Counted from the first letter of the stretch, positions 23,698 through 32,407 are shown. The stretch is DNA of 64,000 nt from Prevotella sp. E9-3 (GCF_022024015.1 NZ_CP091786.1:2480001-2544000); one strand, 5' to 3'. Translations and numbers: made by a program. The notes: generated by a model not told the origin, from the letters alone.

Positions 23698-24084
23698 CTA
23701 CTCTCGAATATTACTATTGAGAACTCGCACAGGTTCCATATACAGTTCGTTAAAGTTACACAATATACCCAACTCATAGTTGGTTATCGAAAGATAATTA
23801 CGAACCTGAGCCTTGTGAACGTCAGTAAGTTCGCTCACAGCCTTCAGCTCGACAATTATCTTGTCATAGCACACAAAGTCTGCTATGTATTGTGCATCGA
23901 GTTTTTGGTCTCTGTAGTAAACATCAAACCTCTTTTCGCGTTCGAAAGGAATGTTTCGGTGTTTTAACTCAATGGCCAGAGCCTCTTGATACACCTTTTC
24001 GAGCAGCCCTACACCGAGACGTTTATGAACCTCAAATATAGCTCCAATTATCTTTGCAGACTCTTCTTTGTATATTATAGCCAT
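23698..24084 (-). CDS. GxxExxY protein (PDDEXK-like)
   Basis: A 128-residue protein with the family name motif in GVGLLEKVYQEALAIEL, followed by YIADFVCYDKIIVELKAV, where Asp and the E-L-K triad resemble a PD-(D/E)XK nuclease core. A closing strand NYLSITNYELGILCNF is typical. Members are widespread as small intergenic genes in Bacteroidales, with unknown role. This one is flanked by two MITE-like elements (23520 and 24144), which suggests that gene and elements moved together. A 5'-truncated relative is at 54748. Confidence 0.9.
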   Translation of the reverse strand: MAIIYKEESAKIIGAIFEVHKRLGVGLLEKVYQEALAIELKHRNIPFEREKRFDVYYRDQKLDAQYIADFVCYDKIIVELKAVSELTDVHKAQVRNYLSITNYELGILCNFNELYMEPVRVLNSNIRE

Positions 24085-24143
24085 TTTCGTCTCTTATGCT
24101 TTAATTCCGAAAGCGTCCATAAATAGCGAAAGCTTCGAAAACT

Positions 24144-24268
24144 GATTCTAACTGATGACAATCCTGTTAGAGATTGCTTTGCTGTTGGCAAAGGTTGATA
24201 TGACAAAAGTGTGATGGGAACTCGCTCACAATAGCACTTAGGTTATAGCAACATATCATCAGTAAGAA
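24144..24268. mobile_element. Terminal-inverted-repeat element B (MITE-like, 125 bp)
   Basis: The ends are GATTCTAACTGATGACA and ATATCATCAGTAAGAA. Spacing, ends and parts of the core agree with element A at 23520, in the same orientation, so the two form direct repeats around the GxxExxY gene. No transposase is encoded. Confidence 0.7.
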
Positions 24269-24324
24269 ACTACCGCTTTTAATTTTCGCATTTTTAGAGT
24301 TTTTCAATATTTACGGAATCCCAA

Positions 24325-25380
24325 TTAAACAAGATTAGGAATACCATTCAACTCATTCTGAATGTACTGGAGACTCGCAATCTTCTCCTTCGTCTCCTCC
24401 AGATTCAGGATCCTCGTATTATTCGAATTGAACTCATCTATCAATGCACGCTTCACGTCACCCTCCTTGAAGTACTTGTCGTAGTTCAAGTCGCGGTTAT
24501 CAGCAGGCACTGCATAGAAATTACCCATATCAATAGCCTTGGCTGCCTCCTCCTTGGTGAGCAGTGTCTCATACATCTTCTCACCATGACGGATACCAAT
24601 CACGCGAATCTCCGGTTCATTAGGAGCCTGATGCTTAAAGAGATCCACCACAGCCTCAGCCTGGGTCTGAATAGTGCAAGCAGGCGCTTTCTGCACGAGG
24701 ATATCACCATTCTTACCATTCTCAAAAGCGAAGAGCACCAAATCCACAGCCTCTTCAAGCGACATAATGAAGCGCGTCATGCTGGGTTCAGTGATGGTGA
24801 TAGGATTACCCTTACGAATCTGATCAATCCAGAGAGGAATCACAGAACCACGGCTGCACATCACATTACCGTAACGTGTGCAGCAAATCTTCGTGTCACC
24901 ACTCAGACGGCTCTTAGCCACAGCTATCTTCTCCTCAATGGCCTTGGTAATACCCATTGCGTTGATGGGATATGCAGCCTTATCTGTGCTCAAGCATATC
25001 ACGCACTTCACACCAGCATCAATAGCTGCATCCAGCGTGTTGTCCGTACCAATCACATTCGTCTTCACAGCCTCCATCGGGAAGAACTCACAGCTGGGCA
25101 CCTGCTTCAGGGCTGCAGCATGGAATACATAATCCACACCCTTCATGGCGTATTTCAGTGTGCTCTTGTTACGCACGTCACCAATGTAGAACTTAATCTT
25201 GTTTGCCACCTCAGGCATACGTGCCTGGAAGTCATGACGCATATCGTCCTGCTTCTTCTCATCACGCGAAAAGATACGTATCTCCCCGATGTCAGTGCGA
25301 AGAAAACGGTTCAACACTGCATTACCAAAACTACCTGTGCCTCCAGTAATCAGGAGGACTTTGTCTTTAAATACTGACAT
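24325..25380 (-). CDS. capE: UDP-GlcNAc 4,6-dehydratase/5-epimerase, CapE/FnlA-type
   Basis: A 351-residue extended SDR enzyme. The nucleotide site is ITGGTGSFGNAVLNR, near residue 10; HAAALKQVPSCEFFP and CLSTDKAAYPINAMGITK follow, where Met stands in place of the usual SDR Tyr, as in the FlaA1/CapE group. It carries out the first step to UDP-N-acetyl-L-fucosamine from UDP-GlcNAc. The following genes capG and capF complete the path. A short gap with a CATCTTAC-type repeat separates it from the wbuC and PIG-L pair upstream. Confidence 0.93.
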   Translation of the reverse strand: MSVFKDKVLLITGGTGSFGNAVLNRFLRTDIGEIRIFSRDEKKQDDMRHDFQARMPEVANKIKFYIGDVRNKSTLKYAMKGVDYVFHAAALKQVPSCEFFPMEAVKTNVIGTDNTLDAAIDAGVKCVICLSTDKAAYPINAMGITKAIEEKIAVAKSRLSGDTKICCTRYGNVMCSRGSVIPLWIDQIRKGNPITITEPSMTRFIMSLEEAVDLVLFAFENGKNGDILVQKAPACTIQTQAEAVVDLFKHQAPNEPEIRVIGIRHGEKMYETLLTKEEAAKAIDMGNFYAVPADNRDLNYDKYFKEGDVKRALIDEFNSNNTRILNLEETKEKIASLQYIQNELNGIPNLV

Positions 25381-25453
25381 AATATTCTTAATGTTTAAAT
25401 TGTTATATTCGTTATTTTATATTTCGTACTTCAGCCATCATACAACAGCCATC

Positions 25454-25858
25454 TTACATCTTTAGGACATCGCAGTCCTGAATCGGTTCATACTTCCCAT
25501 CTTTCATTTCCAGAATGACTGTGCCGGATTCCAGAGACTGTACCGTGTGCCACTGTCCTGCAGGGATATTCAATGCCATGATAGGACCATTGGGCGAGAG
25601 TTCTATGCGTTCAGTGCAAGTTCTCTCTAAGTCATCATAGTATTCTTCCACTAATCTACCTCGCAAACAAACAACAGTTTCCGAAGTTTTCTGGTGTCTG
25701 TGAATAGGCAATGGTGAGCCAGGTTCTATTGCATTCAACATCCTCTGAGAAGTATCCTCAGCAGAGTCACGCAAGTCAAGATTCATGCGAAGCCTTGGCG
25801 ATTCCTTTGCCTTAGCCGTAAGATCATCAAGTATTGCTTGTGAAATATTCATCATCAA
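25454..25858 (-). CDS. wbuC: WbuC-family cupin
   Basis: A 134-residue cupin. The N-terminal SPRLRMNLDLRDSAEDTSQR and the two cupin motifs (PLPIHRHQKTSETVVCLRG and NIPAGQWHTVQSLESG) define WbuC proteins, which accompany UDP-FucNAc synthesis and WbuB. The exact reaction is unknown. This is the intact member in the window; two broken relatives lie at 17309 and 19553 and come from a different lineage. Its start overlaps the PIG-L gene stop by four bases. The last residues (QDCDVLKM) border a repeat. Confidence 0.88.
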   Translation of the reverse strand: MMMNISQAILDDLTAKAKESPRLRMNLDLRDSAEDTSQRMLNAIEPGSPLPIHRHQKTSETVVCLRGRLVEEYYDDLERTCTERIELSPNGPIMALNIPAGQWHTVQSLESGTVILEMKDGKYEPIQDCDVLKM

Positions 25859-26532
25859 TACACTCTTAGTACCACTTCAAACGCCTCGGCGTAGTTTACG
25901 CCCCACTGACTGCCACGCACAGCAGCAAGGCCAGCGATATATTCTGCTGAACGGGGATGCGGATAAGGTCGCATCACACCACGATACATGCCCAAAGCCT
26001 TTATCTTGGCATCTACGCCCTCTTTCCCCACTTCAACAAAGCAGTTGGGATTGAACGTCTGCATGGCATTGTTAATCTTCCACTCCGTGCAACTGGGCAC
26101 CTCCATATACCAGAACTCCTTCACACGCTTCACCTCCGGCCTGCGCTGGAACAGACGTATTGCCTCCTGGCACGCCATCGACGTCTGCAGGTGGTCGTTA
26201 TTCGTGTCCGCAGGATGATGCGTGATGATGATGTCCGGCTCACTCTCCTTGATGGCACTTTCGATGAACTGCACCAACTGCAGATGCGGCACAGTGTTCA
26301 TCTCGATGTTCGGGAAAGTCCCCTCATATTCCTTGTTCACACCGATATACTTCAATGCCGCATGCGTGTCATCATCCAGCTCCTTGTCATCCGGACGGAA
26401 CGCACGCGCCTTCGCCTCTGTGCACATAATGCACACATCCACCTGGTCACCTTTGTGTGCCCATTTCCAAATTGATGCACCTGCACCCAGCACCTCATCA
26501 TCCGGGTGCGCCACTACGATTAAGTATTTCAT
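25855..26532 (-). CDS. PIG-L family deacetylase
   Basis: A 225-residue zinc-dependent hydrolase of the PIG-L/LmbE group. The zinc and catalytic motif AHPDDE lies at residues 8-13 and the second His motif is IITHHPADTNNDH near residue 100. These enzymes remove acetyl groups from N-acetyl sugars or related groups. In polysaccharide loci they may de-acetylate an amino sugar, after which another group can be attached. It is translationally coupled to wbuC. The target sugar is not known. Confidence 0.9.
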   Translation of the reverse strand: MKYLIVVAHPDDEVLGAGASIWKWAHKGDQVDVCIMCTEAKARAFRPDDKELDDDTHAALKYIGVNKEYEGTFPNIEMNTVPHLQLVQFIESAIKESEPDIIITHHPADTNNDHLQTSMACQEAIRLFQRRPEVKRVKEFWYMEVPSCTEWKINNAMQTFNPNCFVEVGKEGVDAKIKALGMYRGVMRPYPHPRSAEYIAGLAAVRGSQWGVNYAEAFEVVLRVY

Positions 26533-26559
26533 ATTCTTTAGTTGTATTTTTCTCGTTTT

Positions 26560-26672
26560 CGTTAGCTCTACAACCCTTAACTCTTAGCCATTAAACTATT
26601 CGATTATCGTTATCGTCAGCGTTATCTTTAGCTCTACAGCCCTTAGTTATCGTCAGCGTTATCGTTATCGTT
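26560..26672. repeat. Mixed CCTTAACTC and GTTATCG repeats
   Basis: The stretch has CAACCCTTAACTCTTAGCC followed by several CGTTATCGTCAGCGTTATC units. It contains no gene and separates the PIG-L gene from the sugar transferase. Confidence 0.7.
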
Positions 26673-26675
26673 AAA

Positions 26676-27326
26676 TCATGCCATCTTCGAGTACCCCACC
26701 AACTTATCATGCATCCATTGTGGATACTTGCCCACGGCTGTGTAAAGGATGGCTAACACCGTCCAAATAATCAGTTTGATGTCACCGAAAAAGCTCGCGT
26801 GCTTTACATAATACACATCCAGCTTCAGGCGGATGGGAAGCACCTTCTCGTTGTATTCTTCTTCATCTGGGAATTGGTCGCCATATATGTAATCCCACAG
26901 ACTTGATTGACTTGTCAATCCACAAGGCACTGTCGCAGCAATAGCATTTTCTCCACCACGAGTTATCTCAACTTGGTCAACAGCTGCAGGTCTTGGTCCA
27001 ACAACCGACATGGTTCCATTTAGAATGTTTATCAGCTGGGGTAATTCATCTATCTTAAGCCTACGCATAATCTTACCCCACCAGAAGATACGATCTTGGT
27101 CAGGGCGTAGCGATGCCTCATTAGCACCTTTTGCTACTCGCATAGAGCGGAATTTCCACATTTTGAACTCTTTATTGTCTTTACCTACACGTTTTGCAAA
27201 GTAAAACAACGGCCCGGGATCACTCAGCTCTGTCAGGATGATTGAAAACAGCCAAATAGGCGAGGTGCCAATAATGCCAGTCATGGCACATATAAAGTCA
27301 AAAAATCGTTTTATAAATCTATACAT
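26676..27326 (-). CDS. Initiating sugar transferase (undecaprenyl-phosphate)
   Basis: A 216-residue membrane-bound transferase of the PglC/WcaJ type. It begins with one hydrophobic segment (FFDFICAMTGIIGTSPIWLF), then has KRVGKDNKEFKMWKFRSM, RRLKIDELPQLINILNGTM and SVVGPRPA, the conserved parts of the phosphosugar-transferase fold. It moves a sugar-1-phosphate to the lipid carrier and so starts each repeat unit. This is the only intact such enzyme here; the other, at 10346, is broken. Which sugar is transferred is not visible, but the FucNAc and GlcNAc genes make a HexNAc derivative likely. Confidence 0.93.
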   Translation of the reverse strand: MYRFIKRFFDFICAMTGIIGTSPIWLFSIILTELSDPGPLFYFAKRVGKDNKEFKMWKFRSMRVAKGANEASLRPDQDRIFWWGKIMRRLKIDELPQLINILNGTMSVVGPRPAAVDQVEITRGGENAIAATVPCGLTSQSSLWDYIYGDQFPDEEEYNEKVLPIRLKLDVYYVKHASFFGDIKLIIWTVLAILYTAVGKYPQWMHDKLVGYSKMA

Positions 27327-27481
27327 TTTTCTATAAAGTTCAAAATATTCGAGTTGCTCAAGGTATATATTTATGCGCTTACCTTTTCGCTCACTTTAAT
27401 TTCCTTAATAAAAATCATTATTCCAGCTGAAAGTGAACTCTACTTTGTAGTCCTGAACTCCCGCACAGTTTTTCAGATACT

Positions 27482-28621
27482 TCATATAGTTTTAGGTTTC
27501 AGCAAGTGTCCCCATACTCCACTCCAAAAGGCAGACCATCTGCTTTCGCTATAGCATAATTCTTGCTTCCAAGCATTTCCTTGCCAGCGGCGGTATTTAT
27601 ATACCAACCTGGGAATTAAGGAAGAAGGCTCGCTCGACGAATATTGGGGATACAAAATATCATTCAACACCTTTTCTTTCAGATCTGGATTGAACCGAAC
27701 TGTCGGAAAAATGCATACCTCAAATCCCAAATCCTCCACACAGATTGCATTGATAGTGTTATAGAAATCCATCATATGGAACTTCTTCAAAATACCCATC
27801 AGCCATTCCCAATCCACCTCTTTTCCATGTTTCTCCACAAAAAAGCCCCAGTCTATCAACTGTCTCAAAGACATTGAAAAAGAGGTAAAATCATTCATAA
27901 TATGCTTCAGAAGGAACAGTGCATGCAGATTGGGGGAAGGTAAATACACTTTTTCATTATTCAATACAACAAAATGGCTGTCATCTTTCCCGAGCTCCTT
28001 GAAAATCTTCTCCAACTCCACATTGGCCTTATGATGATAAACATTAATAAAGTCGTAGTGGTTTTCCACCATAAAATCATTCCAGTAGAATACAGTATGA
28101 TGGTGATGACTATTATCTATCTTAAACTCATGAACATTGGTAATCGGCTTTGCCGATTCGCTAGCTGAAGAACTCTTTAACGAAGAATATAGGGCTGCAT
28201 CTGCCTCTTTTTGTTGCCCAAATTGCCAAATATCGATATCTCCACAAGGCCTATGATTAGACTTTGACCAGTCAAGGCTACAAGCATACCCTTTCAGCAC
28301 CATCATCTTTAATCCATGCTGATTGTAGAATTCTGCTAACGAACTAATAGCTTTTTCATACTCTGCATACCTCGCCTCATAGTTTTGCATCATCTCACCG
28401 ATCCAGTTGAGGAGAAACAATTGATGAGGACGATTTTCTTTAGGAAGGCTCTCTATTCCATCTAAAATAATAGCTGTAAGTCCTTGTCTGTCAGATAGGA
28501 CTTTTACAGTAATCCAATCAATATCATCTGCTTGCAATTTACTGTAATGGCCTAATCCAAGTCTAGTCAATTTTAGAAGTATTTCCTCTGTTTTCATTGT
28601 CAAAGATATACGAGCCATCAA
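27482..28621 (-). CDS. NTP_transf_5 nucleotidyltransferase family protein
   Basis: A 379-residue paralogue of the gene at 17857. The signature is MMVLKGYACSLDWSKSNHRP and CGDIDIW. The rest follows the family pattern, with HTVFYWNDFMVENHYDF and LFLLKHIMNDF. Residues about 144-160 (SSLKSSSASESAKP) look inserted: their DNA contains the perfect palindrome AATCGGC TTT GCCGATT (28142-28158). The gene overlaps the epimerase gene by four bases. Its biochemical role is unknown. Confidence 0.8.
   Translation of the reverse strand: MMARISLTMKTEEILLKLTRLGLGHYSKLQADDIDWITVKVLSDRQGLTAIILDGIESLPKENRPHQLFLLNWIGEMMQNYEARYAEYEKAISSLAEFYNQHGLKMMVLKGYACSLDWSKSNHRPCGDIDIWQFGQQKEADAALYSSLKSSSASESAKPITNVHEFKIDNSHHHHTVFYWNDFMVENHYDFINVYHHKANVELEKIFKELGKDDSHFVVLNNEKVYLPSPNLHALFLLKHIMNDFTSFSMSLRQLIDWGFFVEKHGKEVDWEWLMGILKKFHMMDFYNTINAICVEDLGFEVCIFPTVRFNPDLKEKVLNDILYPQYSSSEPSSLIPRLVYKYRRWQGNAWKQELCYSESRWSAFWSGVWGHLLKPKTI
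28142..28158. repeat. Small palindrome inside a nucleotidyltransferase gene
   Basis: AATCGGC TTT GCCGATT is a perfect seven-base-arm palindrome. It lies where the protein has an unusual Ser/Ala-rich stretch, and resembles other GC-rich mini-hairpins of the window (CGGCTTCGCCG at 1586). Confidence 0.6.
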
Positions 28622-29475
28622 ATTGTTCTAAATGGCCAAAGAGCCTTGAACACCAAATACGTTTTATTACTTTTTCCAAAAACTAATCTAATTACATAAT
28701 AGCCACACTGTACCATCCATCTCGGGAACCACAGGACATGAGTAGCTCTACCCTCTGCCTTTTCTGCCTTAATCAAATTATTAATATCGAGCAGTTCTTG
28801 GTCTTTTATCACATGAATAGTATTATCCACATCCTTATCCACCCATTCTACCATAGCAGCCACTGCCCCTGTGACGTTTAGCACTTCAAACTTTTCTCCG
28901 TTACCAATCCTATATGCCCAATTGGGGTATTTGAGATAATAGCGTTTTTCAATATCTCTCTTTACTTCGGGCGTGTAAACTGGCGAGAATCGATATATAT
29001 TCCATACTTTGCAGATATCCTTCAGTCGGCCTTCAGCCAATGCCTTACTCTTACCATAATTGGAGATTGGGTTTAACTCAGTATCAGGAGTAACCAGTCC
29101 CCTCACCATTCCAATGGCATCTACTGTGCTGATAAATAACACCGGAACATTATGCTTTGCACAAGCTCCAAATACATTTTCTGCACATTCTACATTAATC
29201 TTATAATAAACCTCCCATGTAAGGTTCTTCATTCCTGCCGTATGCGCTAAGGCTGCCAGATGAATACAACGGTCTATTTTGTTCTCTTCAAATACTTTGT
29301 TCACATCTTCCTTAGAAGCAAGATCCAGAACAACCTGCGTCAAACTGTTATCGTTAGGGTTAACGTTATCGTTTTCCCTCCGGTCAATCCCAATAACCGT
29401 ATGACCTTTTTCAATCAGGCCTTTTACCACATAGCTGCCTATCATTCCAGCAGACCCAGTCACAAGTATGTTCAT
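28618..29475 (-). CDS. NAD-dependent epimerase/dehydratase
   Basis: A 285-residue extended SDR protein. The nucleotide-binding part is VTGSAGMIGSYVVKGL and the catalytic Tyr-Lys lies in NPISNYGKSKALAEG, with Ser-Thr in FISTVDAIG. It acts on a sugar nucleotide; the substrate is not evident, and epimerisation at C4 or reduction is possible. It overlaps the nucleotidyltransferase gene by four bases (ATGA). The codons near residues 38-46 (ENDNVNPNDNSLT) are N-rich and coincide with a GTTAACGTTATCG repeat, so another small in-frame repeat insertion is likely there. Confidence 0.85.
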   Translation of the reverse strand: MNILVTGSAGMIGSYVVKGLIEKGHTVIGIDRRENDNVNPNDNSLTQVVLDLASKEDVNKVFEENKIDRCIHLAALAHTAGMKNLTWEVYYKINVECAENVFGACAKHNVPVLFISTVDAIGMVRGLVTPDTELNPISNYGKSKALAEGRLKDICKVWNIYRFSPVYTPEVKRDIEKRYYLKYPNWAYRIGNGEKFEVLNVTGAVAAMVEWVDKDVDNTIHVIKDQELLDINNLIKAEKAEGRATHVLWFPRWMVQCGYYVIRLVFGKSNKTYLVFKALWPFRTI

Positions 29476-29580
29476 TGTATGATACTTTAATTTGTTTTCA
29501 TTAACGCTAAGGTTATTGCTAGTCCTACAGTTCTTAACTCAAAGTTTTTAAGACTTGAACTGCTTATACAACTTGAGCTC

Positions 29581-30180
29581 TTAAACCTCTGAATCTCTAC
29601 GTGGTATTTCCTTTAACACCTTCGCAGGCCTTCCTGCAGCAATAGTCCATGCTGGTATATCTTTCGTAACAAGCGAACCGGCACCAACAATTGCGCCCTC
29701 TCCTATGGTTACTCCAGGCATAACAAAACTCTCCATACCTACTAGGCAACCTTTTTTCAGCACAATCGGTTTCACGATATAACCTAATTTATTATAGTCG
29801 CTCCCTACAAAATAGTCTTTAAAATCTCTTTGATGACAGAGTAATCTGGTACCACTAGCCACACTTACACCATCTTCAAGCGTAATCATATCCGCATGCC
29901 CCTGATCAATACGAACATGGTCACCAATAAAACAACCTTCACCAACATGACATCCCATTTTGCGCATCAGCCTTGGACGCAACTTTCTCGGAGCAAACGG
30001 TTCCAAGATGGCCCAATCCATCATGTTCTGACGATGCTTCTGACGTATGTTATGGAAGAACTGCCAGACGACCCGCCCGAGACTTACATCACCGTATTCC
30101 TCCTCTGAGTAGTTGAAACCTAAAGCCCTCAGCAGCTTGAACGTTGTACTTAATTTTTTCTTTTCCATTGCAATTAACAT
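29581..30180 (-). CDS. Hexapeptide acyltransferase, WcaF-like
   Basis: A 199-residue left-handed beta-helix protein. Hexapeptide turns are visible in GCFIGDHVRIDQGHADMITL, LEDGVSVASGTRLLC and LKKGCLVGMESFVMPGVTIG, EGAIVGAGSLVTKDIPAW. The closing IAAGRPAKVLKEIPRR is typical of sugar O-acetyltransferases. It probably adds an acetyl group to a sugar of the repeat unit in the cytoplasm. It lies just before the WbuB-like glycosyltransferase, with which it overlaps by seven bases. Confidence 0.88.
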   Translation of the reverse strand: MLIAMEKKKLSTTFKLLRALGFNYSEEEYGDVSLGRVVWQFFHNIRQKHRQNMMDWAILEPFAPRKLRPRLMRKMGCHVGEGCFIGDHVRIDQGHADMITLEDGVSVASGTRLLCHQRDFKDYFVGSDYNKLGYIVKPIVLKKGCLVGMESFVMPGVTIGEGAIVGAGSLVTKDIPAWTIAAGRPAKVLKEIPRRDSEV

Positions 30181-31385
30181 CTAGCACCAATAATCTTCTC
30201 AAGATTATCAATGCAGTCATTCAATCTATAATGTTTCATATAAAAATCTCTTCCGTTCTCCCCCATCTTCTTGAAAGATTCCCGGTTTGTCAAGACTTTA
30301 TTCTTAATGATATCTATCAAAGCCTTTGAGTCACCAGCTGGAACAGCATAACCACACTGACTTTCCTCAATAATGTCTGCTCCACCACAACCTATCATAG
30401 CCAACACTGGTCTTCCGGCTGACATATAGGACTGTAAACGGGCTGGAACAACGGCTTCCAAATGAGGGAATCCAGCACGTAGTGTCACCAACATCGCATC
30501 TGCTTGTTTATAAAATGCAGGCATGGCTTTAAATGGGTACTGGCCTAAACATACCGCCCTATCCTCGAGCCCATTCTCTTTTATGACATTTTCTAGCCAT
30601 TCCCTGCGAGAACCACCACCGACAAACACCCACTTCACTTCAGGAACATCTTTCAATCCCAGCATCACTTCCGTCACAGCTTCAAGATTCTGCGATTTTC
30701 CAAGATTACCCGCAATCATTATCTTGAAGCCATTTGGCAGTTGGGGTATTTCATAGTTGTCATCCATCTCCATAATATCATCGCTCCAATTTGGGAAATA
30801 GATAATCTTATCTGCAAAATCACCTTTTGCAGATATCGCATCACGGAATCGTTCACTCGTTATTAGTATTTTATCCGTATGTCTGTATATTCCCATAACC
30901 AACTTATCCACAAAGTGGAGTACTTTCTCATTCTTCACTCCACCACCAGACTTCATGGCATCCGGCCATAAGTCCATTATCCAGTAATAGAATGGAGTCT
31001 TACGCAGTTTTCTCAATAGCAGAGCAGGATAAGCCTGGAATATAGGTGATGGTTCGTGTCCGATGATACAATCATATTTCTTTTTCCATGCGAACTTAAA
31101 CAGTACCCACAGACAACCACTAACTACAAAAGAGAAGTAATTCACCGGCAACCGCCATCCACCCCGCCCTCTTGGAGTCTGAAATACACGATACACATTC
31201 ACCCCATTCACTACTTCGTGACGTTTTTTGAATATCCCATATCCCTTAAAATACTTTCCTTCTGGATAGTTTGGAATACCCACAAGCGCATCCACCTGAT
31301 GCCCACGCTTCACCAGTTCAAAAGCAAGATCATTACTCTTGAATACCTCTGGGTAAAAATATTGTGTTACTAATAGTATTTTCAT
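30174..31385 (-). CDS. wbuB: Glycosyltransferase family 4, WbuB-like
   Basis: A 403-residue GT-B enzyme. MKILLVTQYFYPEVFKSND, LVGIPNYPEGKYFKGYG and VFQTPRGRGGWRLPVNYF are the marks of the WbuB family, which adds L-FucNAc to the growing unit. The acceptor half has the nucleotide-binding NLGKSQNLEAV and PHLEAVVPARLQSYMSAGRP. The presence of the UDP-FucNAc genes capE, capF and capG and of wbuC in the same locus supports that specificity. The enzyme would act at the inner face of the membrane on a lipid-linked intermediate. Confidence 0.85.
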   Translation of the reverse strand: MKILLVTQYFYPEVFKSNDLAFELVKRGHQVDALVGIPNYPEGKYFKGYGIFKKRHEVVNGVNVYRVFQTPRGRGGWRLPVNYFSFVVSGCLWVLFKFAWKKKYDCIIGHEPSPIFQAYPALLLRKLRKTPFYYWIMDLWPDAMKSGGGVKNEKVLHFVDKLVMGIYRHTDKILITSERFRDAISAKGDFADKIIYFPNWSDDIMEMDDNYEIPQLPNGFKIMIAGNLGKSQNLEAVTEVMLGLKDVPEVKWVFVGGGSRREWLENVIKENGLEDRAVCLGQYPFKAMPAFYKQADAMLVTLRAGFPHLEAVVPARLQSYMSAGRPVLAMIGCGGADIIEESQCGYAVPAGDSKALIDIIKNKVLTNRESFKKMGENGRDFYMKHYRLNDCIDNLEKIIGARC

Positions 31386-31414
31386 TTTCTAAAACCCTTA
31401 AACCTTTTAAACTC

Positions 31415-32407
31415 TTAAACCAAGTCTATGTACGTAGTCTTTCCATCTAGACCTTTTAATGCTCGTCCACTGAAATACAAGCGTTCCAGCTTCTCAATAC
31501 CATAATATTGTGGAAACTCAAAGGTACCAAACTGGAATAAAGTTGCAGGTAGCCAATCTTTCTTTGCTTTATACCGTTCCTCCCAATTCAAGCCATCCTT
31601 TGTTATCCAAAGATGGGCATATCGATCAGTATTGACCTTTGATGGTTCAACAGTAGTGGATATAAACGCCACATCACCCACCTGACCACCTTTAATCACC
31701 GACCCTTGTACTTTCTGAAGTTCTTCTATTTCTAGTGTCTTACGGTCAAATTTTTTGATTACATTCTGCTCATATTGGGTATCCGTACCAAATACAATGA
31801 AATCTTTATAAAAGAAAAACTGGCATGTACGATATTCTTGGCCTCCTCGAAACACCTCCACAAATGTCTTGAATTCATCCTCCGTATATCCTATGATGCA
31901 CTCATTCTCTCTATCGCCAGTCGCTACCCAAATTCTATTTGTATATTTGTCGAAGAATAAGCCGTGAATATGATTGATGTTACCTTCTTGAAAAGAATAT
32001 GCGATATGCCAACTTTGTCCGTTATCCTTAGAGCAGTAGATATTTACAGCCTGCTTTTCCATGTTTTGGAAATACTCTCCGAAGTAGATATTGCCAGATG
32101 GAGCAAGGCATAGGTTTAGAGGCTTTGAACCACGAGGAATCTTAAGACTTTTTTCGAAATCACCTTGTCCATGTTTTTGCAGATAAATCCCCTTCTTGGC
32201 AATGGCTAAACGGTCACCATTAGGCAAAGTGTAAAGTCCTGTGATTTCTGCACGAAGGAAACGACGAGTTAAGGTAAAGCGAGAAAAGAAGGCATATTTT
32301 GAATCAAGTATCTTGTAATGATCAATCGAATCTTTAAGCCAATATCCTTTACAGATTATTGGGGCAAAAATTGATTCTCTTATTACTTTTCCTCTAATCA
32401 GATTCAT
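31415..32407 (-). CDS. Beta-propeller (sialidase-like fold) protein of unknown role
   Basis: A 330-residue protein without signal peptide. It is built of repeated blades: GDRLAIAKKGIYLQKHGQGD, PSGNIYFGEYFQNME, YCSKDNGQSWHIAYSFQ (an Asp-box-like S-x-D-x-G-x-x-W), RIWVATGDREN and WITKDGLNWEERY (a second such box). Proteins like this occur in polysaccharide loci of Bacteroidales, placed among glycosyltransferases. Catalytic residues of sialidases (Arg triad, Tyr) are not evident. It might be a binding or inactive glycosidase-like protein. The start overlaps the preceding glycosyltransferase gene by four bases. Confidence 0.6.
   Translation of the reverse strand: MNLIRGKVIRESIFAPIICKGYWLKDSIDHYKILDSKYAFFSRFTLTRRFLRAEITGLYTLPNGDRLAIAKKGIYLQKHGQGDFEKSLKIPRGSKPLNLCLAPSGNIYFGEYFQNMEKQAVNIYCSKDNGQSWHIAYSFQEGNINHIHGLFFDKYTNRIWVATGDRENECIIGYTEDEFKTFVEVFRGGQEYRTCQFFFYKDFIVFGTDTQYEQNVIKKFDRKTLEIEELQKVQGSVIKGGQVGDVAFISTTVEPSKVNTDRYAHLWITKDGLNWEERYKAKKDWLPATLFQFGTFEFPQYYGIEKLERLYFSGRALKGLDGKTTYIDLV

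Noticed and set aside
24586..25377. 263-codon plus-strand frame opposite capE
   Set aside because: Exact mirror of capE codons, with many His and Thr; no independent support.
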